DNA of 64,000 nucleotides, taken from contig OX377201.1 of NCBI GenBank assembly GCA_947396885.1, positions 68,980,983-69,044,982 of the forward strand. Reading direction: 5' to 3'. The stretch comes from Heligmosomoides polygyrus polygyrus (Eukaryota > Nematoda > Chromadorea > Rhabditida > Heligmosomidae). Below the pieces are notes generated by a model, which was not told the DNA's origin, searched no databases, and was given only the letters and a program-made list of their open reading frames with translations. Both the position numbers and the translations under genes were made by a program. This document shows, in pieces, positions 21,730 to 31,779 of this stretch. Numbering within the stretch: position 1 is the first letter of the stretch; each line of letters begins with the position of its first letter.

Positions 21730-22490
21730 GAAGTAAGACTTGATTTGTTAAAAAAAGCATAGAAAGGCTAACAAAAAATCCACTGTCACCAAGCAGAGGA
21801 CTTCGGAGAGAAGAAGGAGAATTTGGAGCACGGTTCAGTCCTCTGTGCACAAAACCCTAATACGTTCTTGATCTGCACCAGAGGTTCAAATGTCCAGTGG
21901 AGAGGTTCTCCATAAAAAAAACTAGATATCAAGCATTGATTTAATGGTACAAAGGAAAAACCAGGCCAGTCCCAGCAAACGTCAAACGGAAAGTGGTTCG
22001 TGAGATCGAACTCGATTCGAATCTTTTGCAAAAATGTAAGCCCTTCTGTAAGCAACGCTCTTGAAGGCTCAGTTTCTGATGCATTAATGCTTCTTCTTTT
22101 CTGAGTGGTATTGTGGAAGAGGGATCAGTCGGCGATCTAGAGACTAGATCGCATATGGAGTGAAAGGGAGACGTCGTACCACTTACAGTTCCTGGAATTC
22201 TTATGCAAAACATCCTTGCCTGTGTTTTGAAAAACAATGCAGATCTTAATTCAAGTCGGCTCCTGTGCCGTATCTACACCGTCAAAAAAGACCAACGTTC
22301 GAATGACATTGAAATATTTGAATATTGAATATTCTAATAATTGTGTGTTTTTGACAATTTTCGAATATTGGAATGGTTTCGAAAGCCTAAAAAATTCGAA
22401 TATTACATTCGAATATGTTCGAATATAGCAGTTTTCTGAATATTCCAATTTGAATGCATTAGAACAACACAATTTTTCGATCCATTCGAA
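21730..22490. other. Intergap between two RTE copies, with an ATTCGAATA-rich tract
   Basis: 21730-22290 holds nothing I recognise. 22290-22450 is AT-rich with repeated GAATATT and TTCGAATAT words, related to the minisatellite vocabulary at 1.7-2.0 kb. Confidence 0.4.
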
Positions 22491-22492
22491 AG

Positions 22493-23693
22493 GTGGCGAT
22501 GTCCGTCCCTCCACGTTATGCCACTGGCAACTGCCCGCCTTTACCAGCCGAGCTGAACACGGGCATTCGATTCTGCAAGCTACAGGCCCTTGTGACAGGC
22601 CGGACTATGAAGATCCCATGTCACGTCACAAGGTTGGTGACGCTTTTTGTTTGTCGAGATAATGCTACGGCGTCCGCCGGAGACGACGCGCACTCGCAAA
22701 GCTCAACGAACGTGAGCAGTATACGAGGGTTCGAGAACGGCATTGGGAGAGGAGGCAACTGAGCTAGTCCTAAAATCCCGTAACGTAAGTAGGACCCGAC
22801 TAGCTATGCTTAATGTGGGCACGTGGACGGGCCGCTCGTACGAATTGGTAGAAGCAGCGCAGCCAAGACGAATCCGCTTATGTGCAGAACACGATACGAG
22901 ATGGCCCTGTTGCAAGTCGAGGGACATAGGCTTGGGCTTTAAGGGCATTCTATACGGCGTTCCCGCGGTCACTAGCGGTGTTGGTGGGATCCTCTCCAAA
23001 CGTCTCCGAGATTCGTTTGCAAGCGCGGAACGTTTTAGAAACCGCTAGTTAAAGCTCATTGTCGCTGTTGAACATCGAATGCATCATTTCTTCTCTGTGT
23101 ACGCTTCGCAGATAAGCTGCTCCGAGCGGCGAGACAAGAACGAGTTTTAGACCCTGCTTGATGAGAAGATAGCAGAGGTGCTTCCGGAAGACGCTTGTCC
23201 CGAAACGGCCTGTTGGGACTGATGGTCATAGCTGCATAGCGGTTTCGGTTATGTAATGCTGATGGAGAACGAATTCTTGAGCATGCGGACTCGCATAATC
23301 TCACCATCGCGAACGCAACGTTTCGAAATCGTTAATCCCATCTCGAGTCTTTCTATATGGGGAATACCAAGAAGCCGATCGACTTCATACCTGTTAAGCA
23401 TCGCGATCGAAAGCTGGTTACATATGCGAAGGTGGTGCCGTACGAGTCTGCCGCCACACAGCACCGTCCGCTGATATGCAATCTTAAGTTCGCCCTTCCG
23501 AGGTTGAAGCATGTCTGTCCACCGAGAATCAAGTTGTGGCGGTTGAAAGAGAAGGACGCAACTGTTTCCGCTCGTATTCGCTTACCGACGGTTACCACTG
23601 TTGAGAAACATGGAAACGTGCAGATGATTCGATATTACAAGCTGCACGTCCCAAGCTGGGCATGATGAATAATGGGCGGCGTAAGATCGAGAA
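22493..23693 (+). pseudogene. RTE copy C, 5' end and endonuclease
   Basis: It starts at the family 5' end (GGTGGCGATGTCCG). The frame reads RLAMLNVGTWTGRSYELVEA (about 22797), then, with many frameshifts, KKPIDF (23365), HRPLICNL (23462) and LKEKDATVSARIRLPTVTT (23545). It is split by hAT2 after AARSKLG-like residues near 23660. It belongs to the same family as copies A and D. Confidence 0.8.
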
Positions 23694-24069
23694 CAAGGGT
23701 GCACACAAAATTCTGTGCGTTAAATACTTTACCAAAATATTTAACGGAAAATTTTCGTTAAATTTCCGGTAAACCATTAAATTTCGTTAAAAAATACAAC
23801 TACACGCAAATAATTAATTTATGTGAAAAGATCACGAAAAACCATATACGTTTCAACTTCAAGACGTCAACAGCTAAAGTTCAAGGAACGGAGTGTAACA
23901 CTGCAATGTAAAATAAACAATTCAGTATCAACAGATACAGTGAAATAAACAAGCCTTCAGCAACAAATTATCTACAGGATGTGAAAAAAGAACAGATATG
24001 GAATTATCATTCGAGATGATCACGATAAGGCATCTTAAAATGTGCGAGCAGGGACGGGATTCATGAAGG

Positions 24070-24230
24070 ACTTACTGCAACTTAATAGAGAAAATTACAG
24101 CCGAAATCCCTGACAGCGCGGCTTATCAAGCGATATGGTGAGCGACAAGAGTTATCGTTATCTGAGCTTTCTGCTGTGAATTCTCTGTTAAAGTTATGTA
24201 AGTCGTTGATGAATCCGACCCCAGGCAGGA
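24070..24230. mobile_element. Palindromic MITE-like insertion in hAT2
   Basis: The outer parts match the hairpin at 60.46-60.92 kb (AGAAAATTACAGCCGAAAT, CGCGGCTTATCAAGCGATAT, then GTAAGTCG-TGATGAATCCG). hAT1 lacks it at the equivalent site. The middle differs from the 60-kb copy. Confidence 0.55.
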
Positions 24231-24445
24231 ACCCGGAGTTCCCCCTCCTTCCTAGTTCTTTTGTCTGATTGTTCTGAGAACATATGCAATCTCGATGCGG
24301 GCACCAGCCCATTAGGTACAGAAAGAATTGATAAAAATGCAATTGAAAGCCTATCAGTAGAATGTTAACACTTGCCGAACGCAGGACTTGCGAGTGCCTG
24401 GGACCACCCCATTTTTTGCAACATTATGACATTTTTTGCAACATT

Positions 24446-24501
24446 TCGGCATTGTGGGACCGGGTGACACGACATCGTGTCACACGGTCCCACAATGCCG
24501 A
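24446..24501. repeat. 27-bp hairpin beside the hAT2 transposase stop
   Basis: The arms TCGGCATTGTGGGACC... differ at one position and are separated by 2 nt. hAT1 keeps a weaker version at the same place (about 18585-18640). Confidence 0.7.
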
Positions 24502-24539
24502 AAAGGTGTGACACGTCGTCAACGTGTTAACGGTCAGGA

Positions 24540-24700
24540 AAAGTAGCTTTCCTAATTTTTGATATTAGCGTTTTCCTAAAATCGTTTAAAATATGTCCTG
24601 CGGCCAAAAACATTCTCTCCCTCTCGACTGTTCCAGTTGGCGAGCAAAAGTATTCAAAAGGGCAAAAGCAAAATATTAGCAACGCGAGGGGGATAGGCAT
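24540..24700 (-). pseudogene. hAT2 transposase, C-terminal dimerisation region
   Basis: The minus strand reads LEYFCSP.GTVERE, then LAAGHILNDFRKTLISKIRK and a stop. It is collinear with the hAT1 segment at 18435-18566. The ERRFSAA core is partly altered, so this copy is more decayed. Confidence 0.75.
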
Positions 24701-24793
24701 ATCTTACAAAGAGATTAGACGAGTATCTTTGAGGATTCGATGACGTGCTTAGGGTTATCGGCGAAAAAATTTCTAGCTCCAAAATACATTAAT

Positions 24794-24866
24794 GGATTAG
24801 GATAAAGTACGGGGTTGCTCAGCCCCTTTTGTCCGGCACCTCCTTCGAATGCACAACACGCGCCCC
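24794..24866 (-). mobile_element. SINE relic, copy S4, mostly deleted
   Basis: The minus strand begins GGGGCGCGTGT, keeps GAAGGAGGTGCCGG, and ends TACTTTATCCTAATCC. TAATGTATTTTGG-like duplications flank it. It occupies the same position in hAT2 as the SINE at 18109-18320 in hAT1. Confidence 0.7.
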
Positions 24867-24879
24867 AAAATACATTATT

Positions 24880-25252
24880 TCTATTAAATGTATTCGCCTG
24901 CATCACCTGTCGTCCCGTTGGTCATCGACTTGCTCAAACGGGCGCCAGCAGCGTCTCCATTCGTCCCTCTCGCGTGCCATAGTGCTACAATGGATCCTCC
25001 TCGCTCGAGTGACACGAAGAGTGTCATATCGGTCGTTCATGGCTTTCACGAAGAAGTCCGACCAATGCGTTGTTGGGCGTCCTGGTGTTCTCTTGGCATC
25101 CCGCGGAATCCAGTCGGTAACGGCTCTCGTCCAGCGGGTGTCTGCGAAGCGCATTACGTTGCCGGCCCACCTAATTTTCGACAACTTGGCCCACGCGACA
25201 GCGTCTCTGATGTTCGAACGTCGACGAAGCTCGGAACTCCGGAGGTCTTCTC
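24880..25252 (-). pseudogene. RTE copy E, C-terminal part
   Basis: One open minus-strand frame reads LRSSELRRRSNIRDAVAWAK, then IRWAGNVMR, TDWIPRDAKRTPGRPTTHW and RDEWRRCWRP, stopping at 24903. This is the C-terminal WAGHVMR and GRP-TRW region typical of a third RTE family. The 5' portion continues at 27843 after the Tc5-like insertion. Confidence 0.85.
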
Positions 25253-25486
25253 TCACCAGGGAATGCCGTCAGCCTCCCATGGAACTTCGGGATGAGACCT
25301 GTATCACGTGAAAGAGCTCGAGACGGTGATCACAGGTATGTAGACCAAATTTGCTAAATGGATCTCCTAAGCGAGTTATGGCCGGTGGAAGCCGCCATGT
25401 CTTCCATGTGTTAGGCGCGCTCAATCAGCGTTGGGCGCAGTATTGCGCGGTAATCAGCTGTTCGGCTATTAGCGCCGTCGGCAGCG

Positions 25487-25550
25487 GCGGCGGCGTAGTG
25501 GTAGAGTGCTCACTTGAGGTATTGGTTCGGTTCCCGTCGCTGACGACTTT
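25487..25550 (+). other. tRNA-like segment in the left arm of the Tc5-like element
   Basis: GCGTAGTGGTAGAGTG (25493-25508) is an excellent A box and GGTTCGGTTCCC (25524-25535) a good B box. The anticodon region is shortened compared with the right-arm copy. Confidence 0.55.
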
Positions 25551-26072
25551 TTTGCATTTTGTAACTTATCTTCGACGAGGACCTATAATTCCATTTTTGA
25601 GCGAACAGCTAATGGCAACTTGCATTTACGTCTATTTGAAGACGTGAACGTATTTCAGGTAAAATGTTTTATTCATGACGTGAAGCAAGTCAGAAATTCG
25701 AATCAAAACAAAATAAAAAATAAAATTAAAATTAAAAATCAACTAAACTTAATAAACATAATAAATAAAAAGTAAAATAAAATGAAGAATCAACAATACT
25801 TAATCAACACAATTCAATATTTAAAAATGAACTACTTCTATACATATCAAAAATTAATTATATCTGTTTAAACCTTCTTCAACACTGATGGAACAATGCA
25901 AAAAATGTGTAAAACAAATCTGCTCTTCACAATCTGACACCAACTGTCATAAGCCTAAACTTGCGCTAAAAGGCTTCTAATTTTATGCGTAATCCAGCAA
26001 GTAGGCCAAATGTTTGACCTGATAGATCAATTTTGAAAGCTTCGATGTGCCATTGATTTTCCTTCGTTCGCT

Positions 26073-26950
26073 ATGCCTTTTTCTCCAGCAAGGGTCGTCT
26101 CCATTCTGGTCTCTGAATTTGGATCGCCTGAGGATAGTAGTGCGGCTACACGCGAAGAAAGGAAGATTGCCGCAAGGTTCGCTGCTATTCTCCGAGAGGG
26201 TGCCGCAACATTCGTAGAAATCGAGACGAATGAAGATTTGGATGCGGGCGATTCCACTGTTAACGACTCCGACTGGGACTACAGTGATGGCGAGGATGGA
26301 TGCACAACGAGTGCGAACGAAGTTTACTTCGGCACTTCGGCTATAAGCCCAGACCAAGTATGTTTGTAACCTACATATAATGCTTTCTCTATGCGTAATG
26401 CCAATTTTTTGAGGTTAGGTAGCGATAGCTCTCGAGCACTACAGAAGTTCTTCAAAAGGATACCGCTCCTTGTCGAGTATGAACTCAAGATTTCGATGGA
26501 TTAAAGATGAGGGTCACTTGAGAAAGCTCCGCAGGATCGAGCATGAGCAGAAGGAAGCAATGGCAGCAAGGGTCCGTCGACCTGCGCAGATGAAAATGAT
26601 TGGAGAGCTTCTGTATAAAGAAGTTAGAACGAAAATGACCGAAGGTGGACATTTCTCCCTACCTGACTACTTGGTATCCTTTCTGTTGTAGTAGTAAACT
26701 TTAGTAGTCTAATTAATGTTTAGGCATTACCTTGCACGACGAAAACCTATCGCTGATGGCACTTGACTTGTGTCGGCAAAATCAAGTCGAGAAATTCAAG
26801 GCATGTCCGACCTGGGTATCATCCTTCAAACGACGTTACGGCATTGTATCGAAGAGGATAACAGCATTCATCACCAAGAAGGCCTACAGAAGCCGTGACG
26901 AAATTGAGCTGAAGGCGCAGCAATTTGTACGAGTGATACGAGTTAAGGAT
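26073..26950 (+). pseudogene. Tc5-like transposase, N-terminal exons with helix-turn-helix
   Basis: Three coding blocks fit together: 26073-26358 (starts MPFSPARVV, acidic middle, ends SPDQ before GTATGT), about 26476-26674 (RFRWIKDEGHLRKLRR, basic) before GTATCC, and 26725-26945 after a TTTAG acceptor. The last block has LALDLCRQNQ, FKACPTWVSSFKRRYGIVSK and RITAF, the helix-turn-helix seen in Tc5/CENP-B type transposases. The DDE catalytic domain is absent; the frame dies near 27009 at the start of a tandem repeat. Residual DNA binding would be possible in principle; cleavage would not. Confidence 0.7.
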
Positions 26951-26990
26951 GATATGCAGACTTGGACACTGGCTTGTTTCTGTTTCATGA

Positions 26991-27265
26991 AGTTTCAGCG
27001 AAATCGGTGACCCTGCCTGGACCACCCATGTTAACGGTATGGGTGGTCTCCGACCGATTCGTGAAAAACGGATGTCAGATTCGTGATCAGCACCCTAAAT
27101 AACCCCCTCGACGAAGCTTCAGCGAAATCAGTGGCCCTGCTTGGACCACCCTTGTTAACGATATGGGTGGTCCCCGACCGAATCGTGATAAACGGATGTC
27201 ACATTCGTGATCAGCACCCCAAATAACCCCCCTAGACGAAGTTTCAGCGCAATTTTTTTCGACCG
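26991..27265. repeat. Tandem repeat, about 124-bp unit, 2.2 copies
   Basis: The units start GAAGTTTCAGCGAAATC and GAAGCTTCAGCGAAATC. Each holds a hairpin (GACCACCCAT...ATGGGTGGTC) and the dispersed word TTCGTGATCAGCACCC. It replaces the catalytic part of the Tc5-like transposase. Confidence 0.8.
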
Positions 27266-27540
27266 ATGTCGTGTCGGTGGAGTCGGAACTTTTAACTAGT
27301 GCCTTTACTTTTTATTTATTATGTTCATTAAGTTTGTTGATATCTGATTTCATTTTTACTTTTTATTTTTGCTTTGCTTTGAATTTTTGACCTGCTTCAC
27401 GTCATGAATAAAACACGAAACACGTTTCCATCTTCAAATAGACGTAAATGCAAGTCGCCATCAGCCGTTCGCTCAAAAATGTGCCAAAAATATAAGTATA
27501 GGTCCTCGTCGAAGATAAGTTACAAAATGCAAAAAAAACA

Positions 27541-27605
27541 GTCAGCGACGGGAACCGAACCAATGACCTCAATTCTGTGAAGCGAGCACTGTACCACTGC
27601 GCCGC
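27541..27605 (-). other. tRNA-like segment in the right arm of the Tc5-like element
   Basis: The A box GCGCAGTGGTACAGTG (27588-27603) and B box GGTTCGGTTCCC (27550-27561), both on the minus strand, are spaced as in a real tRNA. The length is close to 70 nt, but stem pairing is imperfect. Confidence 0.55.
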
Positions 27606-27842
27606 AGCCGCTGCTGACGGCGCTAATAGCCGAACAGCTGATTACCGCGCAATACTGCGCCCAACGCTGATTGAGCGCGCCTAACACATGGAAGACATGG
27701 CGGCTTCCACCGGCCATAACTCGCTTAGGAGATACATTTAGCAAATTTGGTCCACATACCTGTGATCAGCGTCTCGAGCTCTTTCACGTAATATAGGTCT
27801 CATCCCGAAGTTCCATGGGAAGCTGACGGCATTCCGTGGTCA

Positions 27843-27965
27843 GTTGCGTGAGTCGTGTCACTCCAGCATCGTCCTCTCGATTCCATGCTGCGCTATCCTG
27901 ATCGCGTGTTCATCCTGCTTTCGTATAGCCCAGGTCTCTGAGGCGTATGTTAGGGCAGGAAGAAC
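27843..27965 (-). pseudogene. RTE copy E, upstream fragment
   Basis: The minus strand reads LLPALTYASETWAIRKQDEH, then a TRLTQL segment that joins across the Tc5-like insertion. It is 5'-truncated at about 27965, where it runs into a minisatellite. Confidence 0.8.
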
Positions 27966-28130
27966 GGTAGAGACAAATAGGTGGAACGGTAGAGTCGAAT
28001 AGGTGAGTATTCAAATAGTCAAAGGATAGGTGGGTATTCGAATAGGCAGGAAGAACGGTAGAGTCGAATAGGAAGAACGGTAGAGTCGAATAGGTGGGTA
28101 TTCGAATAGTCGAATAGTCGAATAGCTTAA
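27950..28130. repeat. Minisatellite grown at the 5' truncation point of RTE copy E
   Basis: Units combine AGGAAGAACGGTAGAGTCGA with ATAGGTGGGTATTCGAATAG. The first unit overlaps the broken edge of the RTE coding sequence. Confidence 0.7.
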
Positions 28131-28209
28131 ATATATTAATAAATTCAAAACAATTCATAAAAATATTAAAATAATCTTGTTGATTTCAATGGTTTTTTTA
28201 GGAACAGTC

Positions 28210-28395
28210 CTAGTCGGGAGGATGAGACGGGGGTCGAGCGTTCTACCCCCGCGTCCCCCTGGCCCGCCCACCCCCAACCCCCTGGGGTTGCTCGAGAGTC
28301 CAGTGGCTGCCTTATGAGACAGTGGAGACGCAGACAGTTGCCAAGCCCCTGTCTAAAGGGCGGGAGGTAGAACGCCATTCCGCGGGATGAGACCT
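28210..28395 (-). mobile_element. GC-rich MITE in hAT2
   Basis: Absent from hAT1 at the same point. The 9-bp word GTCTCATCC occurs at both junctions (minus strand). The ends carry inverted GGCGTTCTACC and GGTAGAACGC. A related copy lies at 44.55-44.94 kb. Confidence 0.6.
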
Positions 28396-28566
28396 GCAGC
28401 ATTAGAGAATACTAAGGATAATTGTGATATACTCACTGAGAAAAAAGCCTGTTAAAATTCCGTTAAAATTCTAAAAATTCCCGTTAAGTCGTTATGCCAG
28501 ATTTAAACAAAAAACATAGTTAAATCGTTAAATGCGTTAAATCGTTAACCGTTAAATGTGCACCCC

Positions 28567-29636
28567 GAGAAGCAGGGTTTGACTGACGACGTTAGGGAAA
28601 AGGTCAAAGAGAAGAAAAGACTATATCGCGCTTTTCTCAGCGACAAGACAGCCGACAATTGGCTATATACCAAGAAGCGAAGAGGGCGGCTAAGAAGGCT
28701 ATTGCCGTTGCAGAAGCTTCTTATTATGATGATGTTAACGAGAAACTCGAGGCGCGCGATGGTGGGCGATAACTTTGTCGGCCTGCCAGAGCCCGCCATC
28801 GCCAGAGCTAGGACATTGAAAAGTTCTTTGTCATCAACGATGAGAATGGTTATCTACTGATGGTCCGCAAAAGGGCTATGGAACGTTGGCGTGACTACTT
28901 CAAGAGAATTTCAACAGTAGAGTTTGCCCATCGGCCTATCCCTTACATTCCTCCAACTCATGGTCTTGCATATAGATCACTGTGGATTGTGCGGAAGCGG
29001 TTTTGAAGGAGATGAAACCGGTTAAAGCAACAGGTCCCGACGACATAGCGGCAGATCTCTGGAAGTCGAGGTGCTGGCACACCACTGAGTGGCGACGAAG
29101 TTTTCAACTAGGTTGTTGCGGAGAACAAAGTACCCGGTAGTTGGCTTAAAAGCACGACGACCCCGATCTGGAAGAAGAGGGGCAGTCTCGCGAACTGCAC
29201 AAGCCACCGTATAATCTGATTGCTCTCGCACAGTATGAAAATTTTCGAGCGAATTATGGATGGACGTTTTCGCGACATAGTCCAGCTTTCCACCAGCCAG
29301 TGTGGCTTCATAGCCGGCTGTGGCACCACTGATGGCATTCATACTATTCGCCTTCTTCTAGGAAGACGTCGCGAGAAACAAAAACCGCTGCATCTTGCTT
29401 TTCTCTACTGGGAGAAAGCATTCGACCGTGTGCCGGGTGAGGTCGTATGGTCGACCTGCGTCAGCACGATGTTCCCGAAGAACTTATTGAGAGGGTGCGC
29501 ATTCTTTACTCTTCTCCCAAGAGCAAAGAGCAAGTGCCGGCCGTCACATGGACGCAGTTTTCAGTCTCCATCGGAGTTCACCAAGGTTCCGCGCTTCCGC
29601 TTCCTTTTCATTGTCGCAATGAATGCCATTTCGCGA
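28567..29636 (+). pseudogene. RTE copy C, linker and reverse transcriptase
   Basis: This continues the protein interrupted at 23693: DDVREKVKEKKRLYRAFLSD (28580), KATGPDDIA (29020), IWKKRGSLA (29170), LSHSMKIFERIMDGR (29225), CGFIAGCGT (29300), EKAFDRVP (29415) and VHQGSAL (29575), ending at MNAIS. Multiple frameshifts are present. It stops exactly where copy D begins; the last 15 bases recur at 31755-31769. Confidence 0.82.
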
Positions 29637-31769
29637 AGTGGCGATGTCCGCTGCTCCACGTGGTGCCACTGGAAACTGTCCGCTTTGGCGACCCGAGCCG
29701 AGCACGGACACTCGATTGCAGGCGACAGGCTCTTGTGACAAGCCGGCCTACGAAGACCCATGTCACATCACATGGTATGACAGTTCAAGTATTTCGAGAT
29801 AATGCCACGGCAGAGCAGAGCCCGGCGAGTGTGAGAAATATGCGAGGGTTCCTGATGCGAGGAAGGCATCGGGGGGCAACTGAGCTAGTTCGAAAGTCCG
29901 TAACGTAAGCAGGACCCGCGTGGCTACGCTGAATGTGGGTACGTTGACGGACCGCTCATGCGAGTTGATTGAAGCACTGGAGCGAGGAAGACTCGATTTC
30001 TGTGCGGTGCAGGAGACGAGGTGGTCCTGCCGCAAGTCAAAGGACATAGGACGTGGCTTCAAGGCCGTTCTATGTGGAAGTCACATGACCACCAGTGATG
30101 TCGGTGTAATCGTTTCCGAACGATTTCGTGACTCGATTGTAAGCCTTGAACGCTTTGACGATCGGCTGATGAAGATCGTGTCGCCGCTAAGGAGCGACTC
30201 TATCACTTCTACTCTACGTATACTCCGCAGACCGGCTGCTCAGAGCAAGCCAAAGATGAGTTTTGGAGCCTGCTTGATGAGGAGACAGCAGAGGTACGTC
30301 GAAAGATGTCATCGTAGTCGCTGGTGATCTTAATGGGCATGTAGGTGCTACGAAGGACGGTTACAAATGTCACAATAGTTTCGGGTAAGGGTCACGTAAC
30401 GCCGATGGTGAGCGTATTCTTGATTATGCGGAATCGCATAACCTCACCATAGTGAACACCGCCTTCCGAAAACGCGACTCCCACCTCATCTCATCTCTAT
30501 AGTGGGAACACCAAGACGCAGATAGACTTCGTCCTTATGAGAGATCGTGACCGAAATCTCGCCACAGACGCGAAGATCGTGCCGTATGAGACGATCGCCC
30601 CACAGCATCGACCGTTGATCTGCACCCTAAAGATCGCCCCTCCAAGGCAGAAACAGGTCGAGCGATGCGGTGCACCGAGAATAAGGTGGTGGCGATTGAA
30701 AGAGAAGGAAGCAGCTGTGATTTCTCACGTGCGGTTACCGACGGTCACAACTGTCCACGAAACTTGGAAGATGGCGATCGACGCGATACGTCAAGCTGCA
30801 CAGTCGGAACTGCATTACGAAGCCACGGCGAAAGGTCGACAAGCAGGCATGGTTGTGGACAAACGGCGTGAAGGCAAAGGTTCGAAAGAAGAAGTCGCTC
30901 TATCACGTGTTTCTCGGCGAAGAGACCGCCGATAACTGGCGGAAGTAACAAGAGGCGAAGAAAGCTGCAAAGAAGGCCGTGGCTGTTGCAAAAGCCACTC
31001 ATTATAGTAATGTCAACGAAAAGCTCGCGTCGCGCGATGGTGAACGGTATTTGTACCGACTTGCTAAAACCCGCCATCGCCAAACCGAGGATATTGAAAA
31101 GTTCTTTTGCATCAATGATGAGAATGACCGTTTCTTATGGACCGCAAGAAAGCATTGAAGCGATGGCGCGATTACTTTACGATGGCGAGGAAATCTCTAC
31201 GGTAGAATTTCCTTATCCAGCCATCTTTCAACGGCTCCAATGCACGGCCCCTCCAGAAGATCACCATGGAGGAGACAGAAGCGGCTCTGAAGAAGATGAG
31301 GTTAGTCAAAGCGACTGGGCCCGACGACGTGGCGGCTGACCTGTGGAAGTCAAAGTTTTGGTACCCGGCTGAGTGGTTGGCGAAGTTCTTCAATCAGGTT
31401 GTAGCAGAGAAGAAAATACCTGACTGTTGGAGCCAAAATACGACGATTCCGATTTGGAAAAAGAAGGGCAGTCCTGCAGACTGCTCCAATTACCGTCCGA
31501 TTCGCTTGCTTTCGCACAGCATGAAGATCTTTGAGCGAATTGTAGACGGAAGAATTCGTGACATCGTCCAGCTTTCCAGCAATCAGTGCGGCTTCGTGCT
31601 GGCTGTGGCACTGTTGATGCCATTCACGCTGCCCGCCTCCTCATAGAGAAGCACCGCGAGAAACAGAAACCAGTGCATATCGCCTTCCTCGACTTGGAGA
31701 AGGCCTTTGACCGTGTACCGCGTGAAGTGATATGGTACGCCTTGCGACATTTCAAATGCCATTTCGCGA
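29637..31769 (+). pseudogene. RTE copy D, 5' end through reverse transcriptase, no 3' end
   Basis: It starts at the family 5' end (AGTGGCGATGTCCG). The endonuclease shows TLNVGTLTDRSCELIEAL (29922) and CAVQETRWSCRKS (30000). TQIDFV (30510) follows, then the linker with RWWRLKEKEAAVISH (30685). The reverse transcriptase shows KATGPDDVAADLWKSK (31308), IPIWKKKGSPADC (31447), RLLSHSMKIFERIVDGR (31503) and FLDLEKAFDRVPREV (31685). The frame then jumps to the AATGCCATTTCGCGA word. The catalytic ADD region and the C-terminus are missing. Frameshifts occur around 30330, 30950 and 31600. Confidence 0.82.
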
Positions 31770-31779
31770 GATCTTCAAC

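Larger units (their letters stand above)
25256..27839 (+). mobile_element. Tc5-like DNA transposon with about 520-bp inverted repeats
   Basis: The ends are CCAGGGAATGCCGTCAGC and CCACGGAATGCCGTCAGC (inverted), flanked by TCA at 25253-25255 and 27840-27842. This fits the TNA duplication of Tc5. The arms run about 25256-25775 and 27308-27839. The interior encodes three exons ending in a Tc5-type helix-turn-helix, but the catalytic domain has been replaced by a tandem repeat. Removal of the element and one TCA restores the reading frame of RTE copy E. Confidence 0.88.
23694..28566 (-). mobile_element. hAT-superfamily transposon hAT2, heavily nested
   Basis: The left end is CAAGGGTGCACA and the right end TGTGCACCCC, with the last two bases lost. 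The flanks ATCGAGAA (23686-23693) and GAGAA (28567-28571) fit an 8-bp duplication that lost three bases. It is the same family as hAT1, in the opposite direction: TTAACG repeats at both ends and the transposase C-terminus near 24700-24540. It carries a SINE relic, a palindromic MITE, RTE copy E with a Tc5-like element, a minisatellite and a GC-rich MITE. It splits RTE copy C, whose protein resumes on the other side. Confidence 0.85.
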
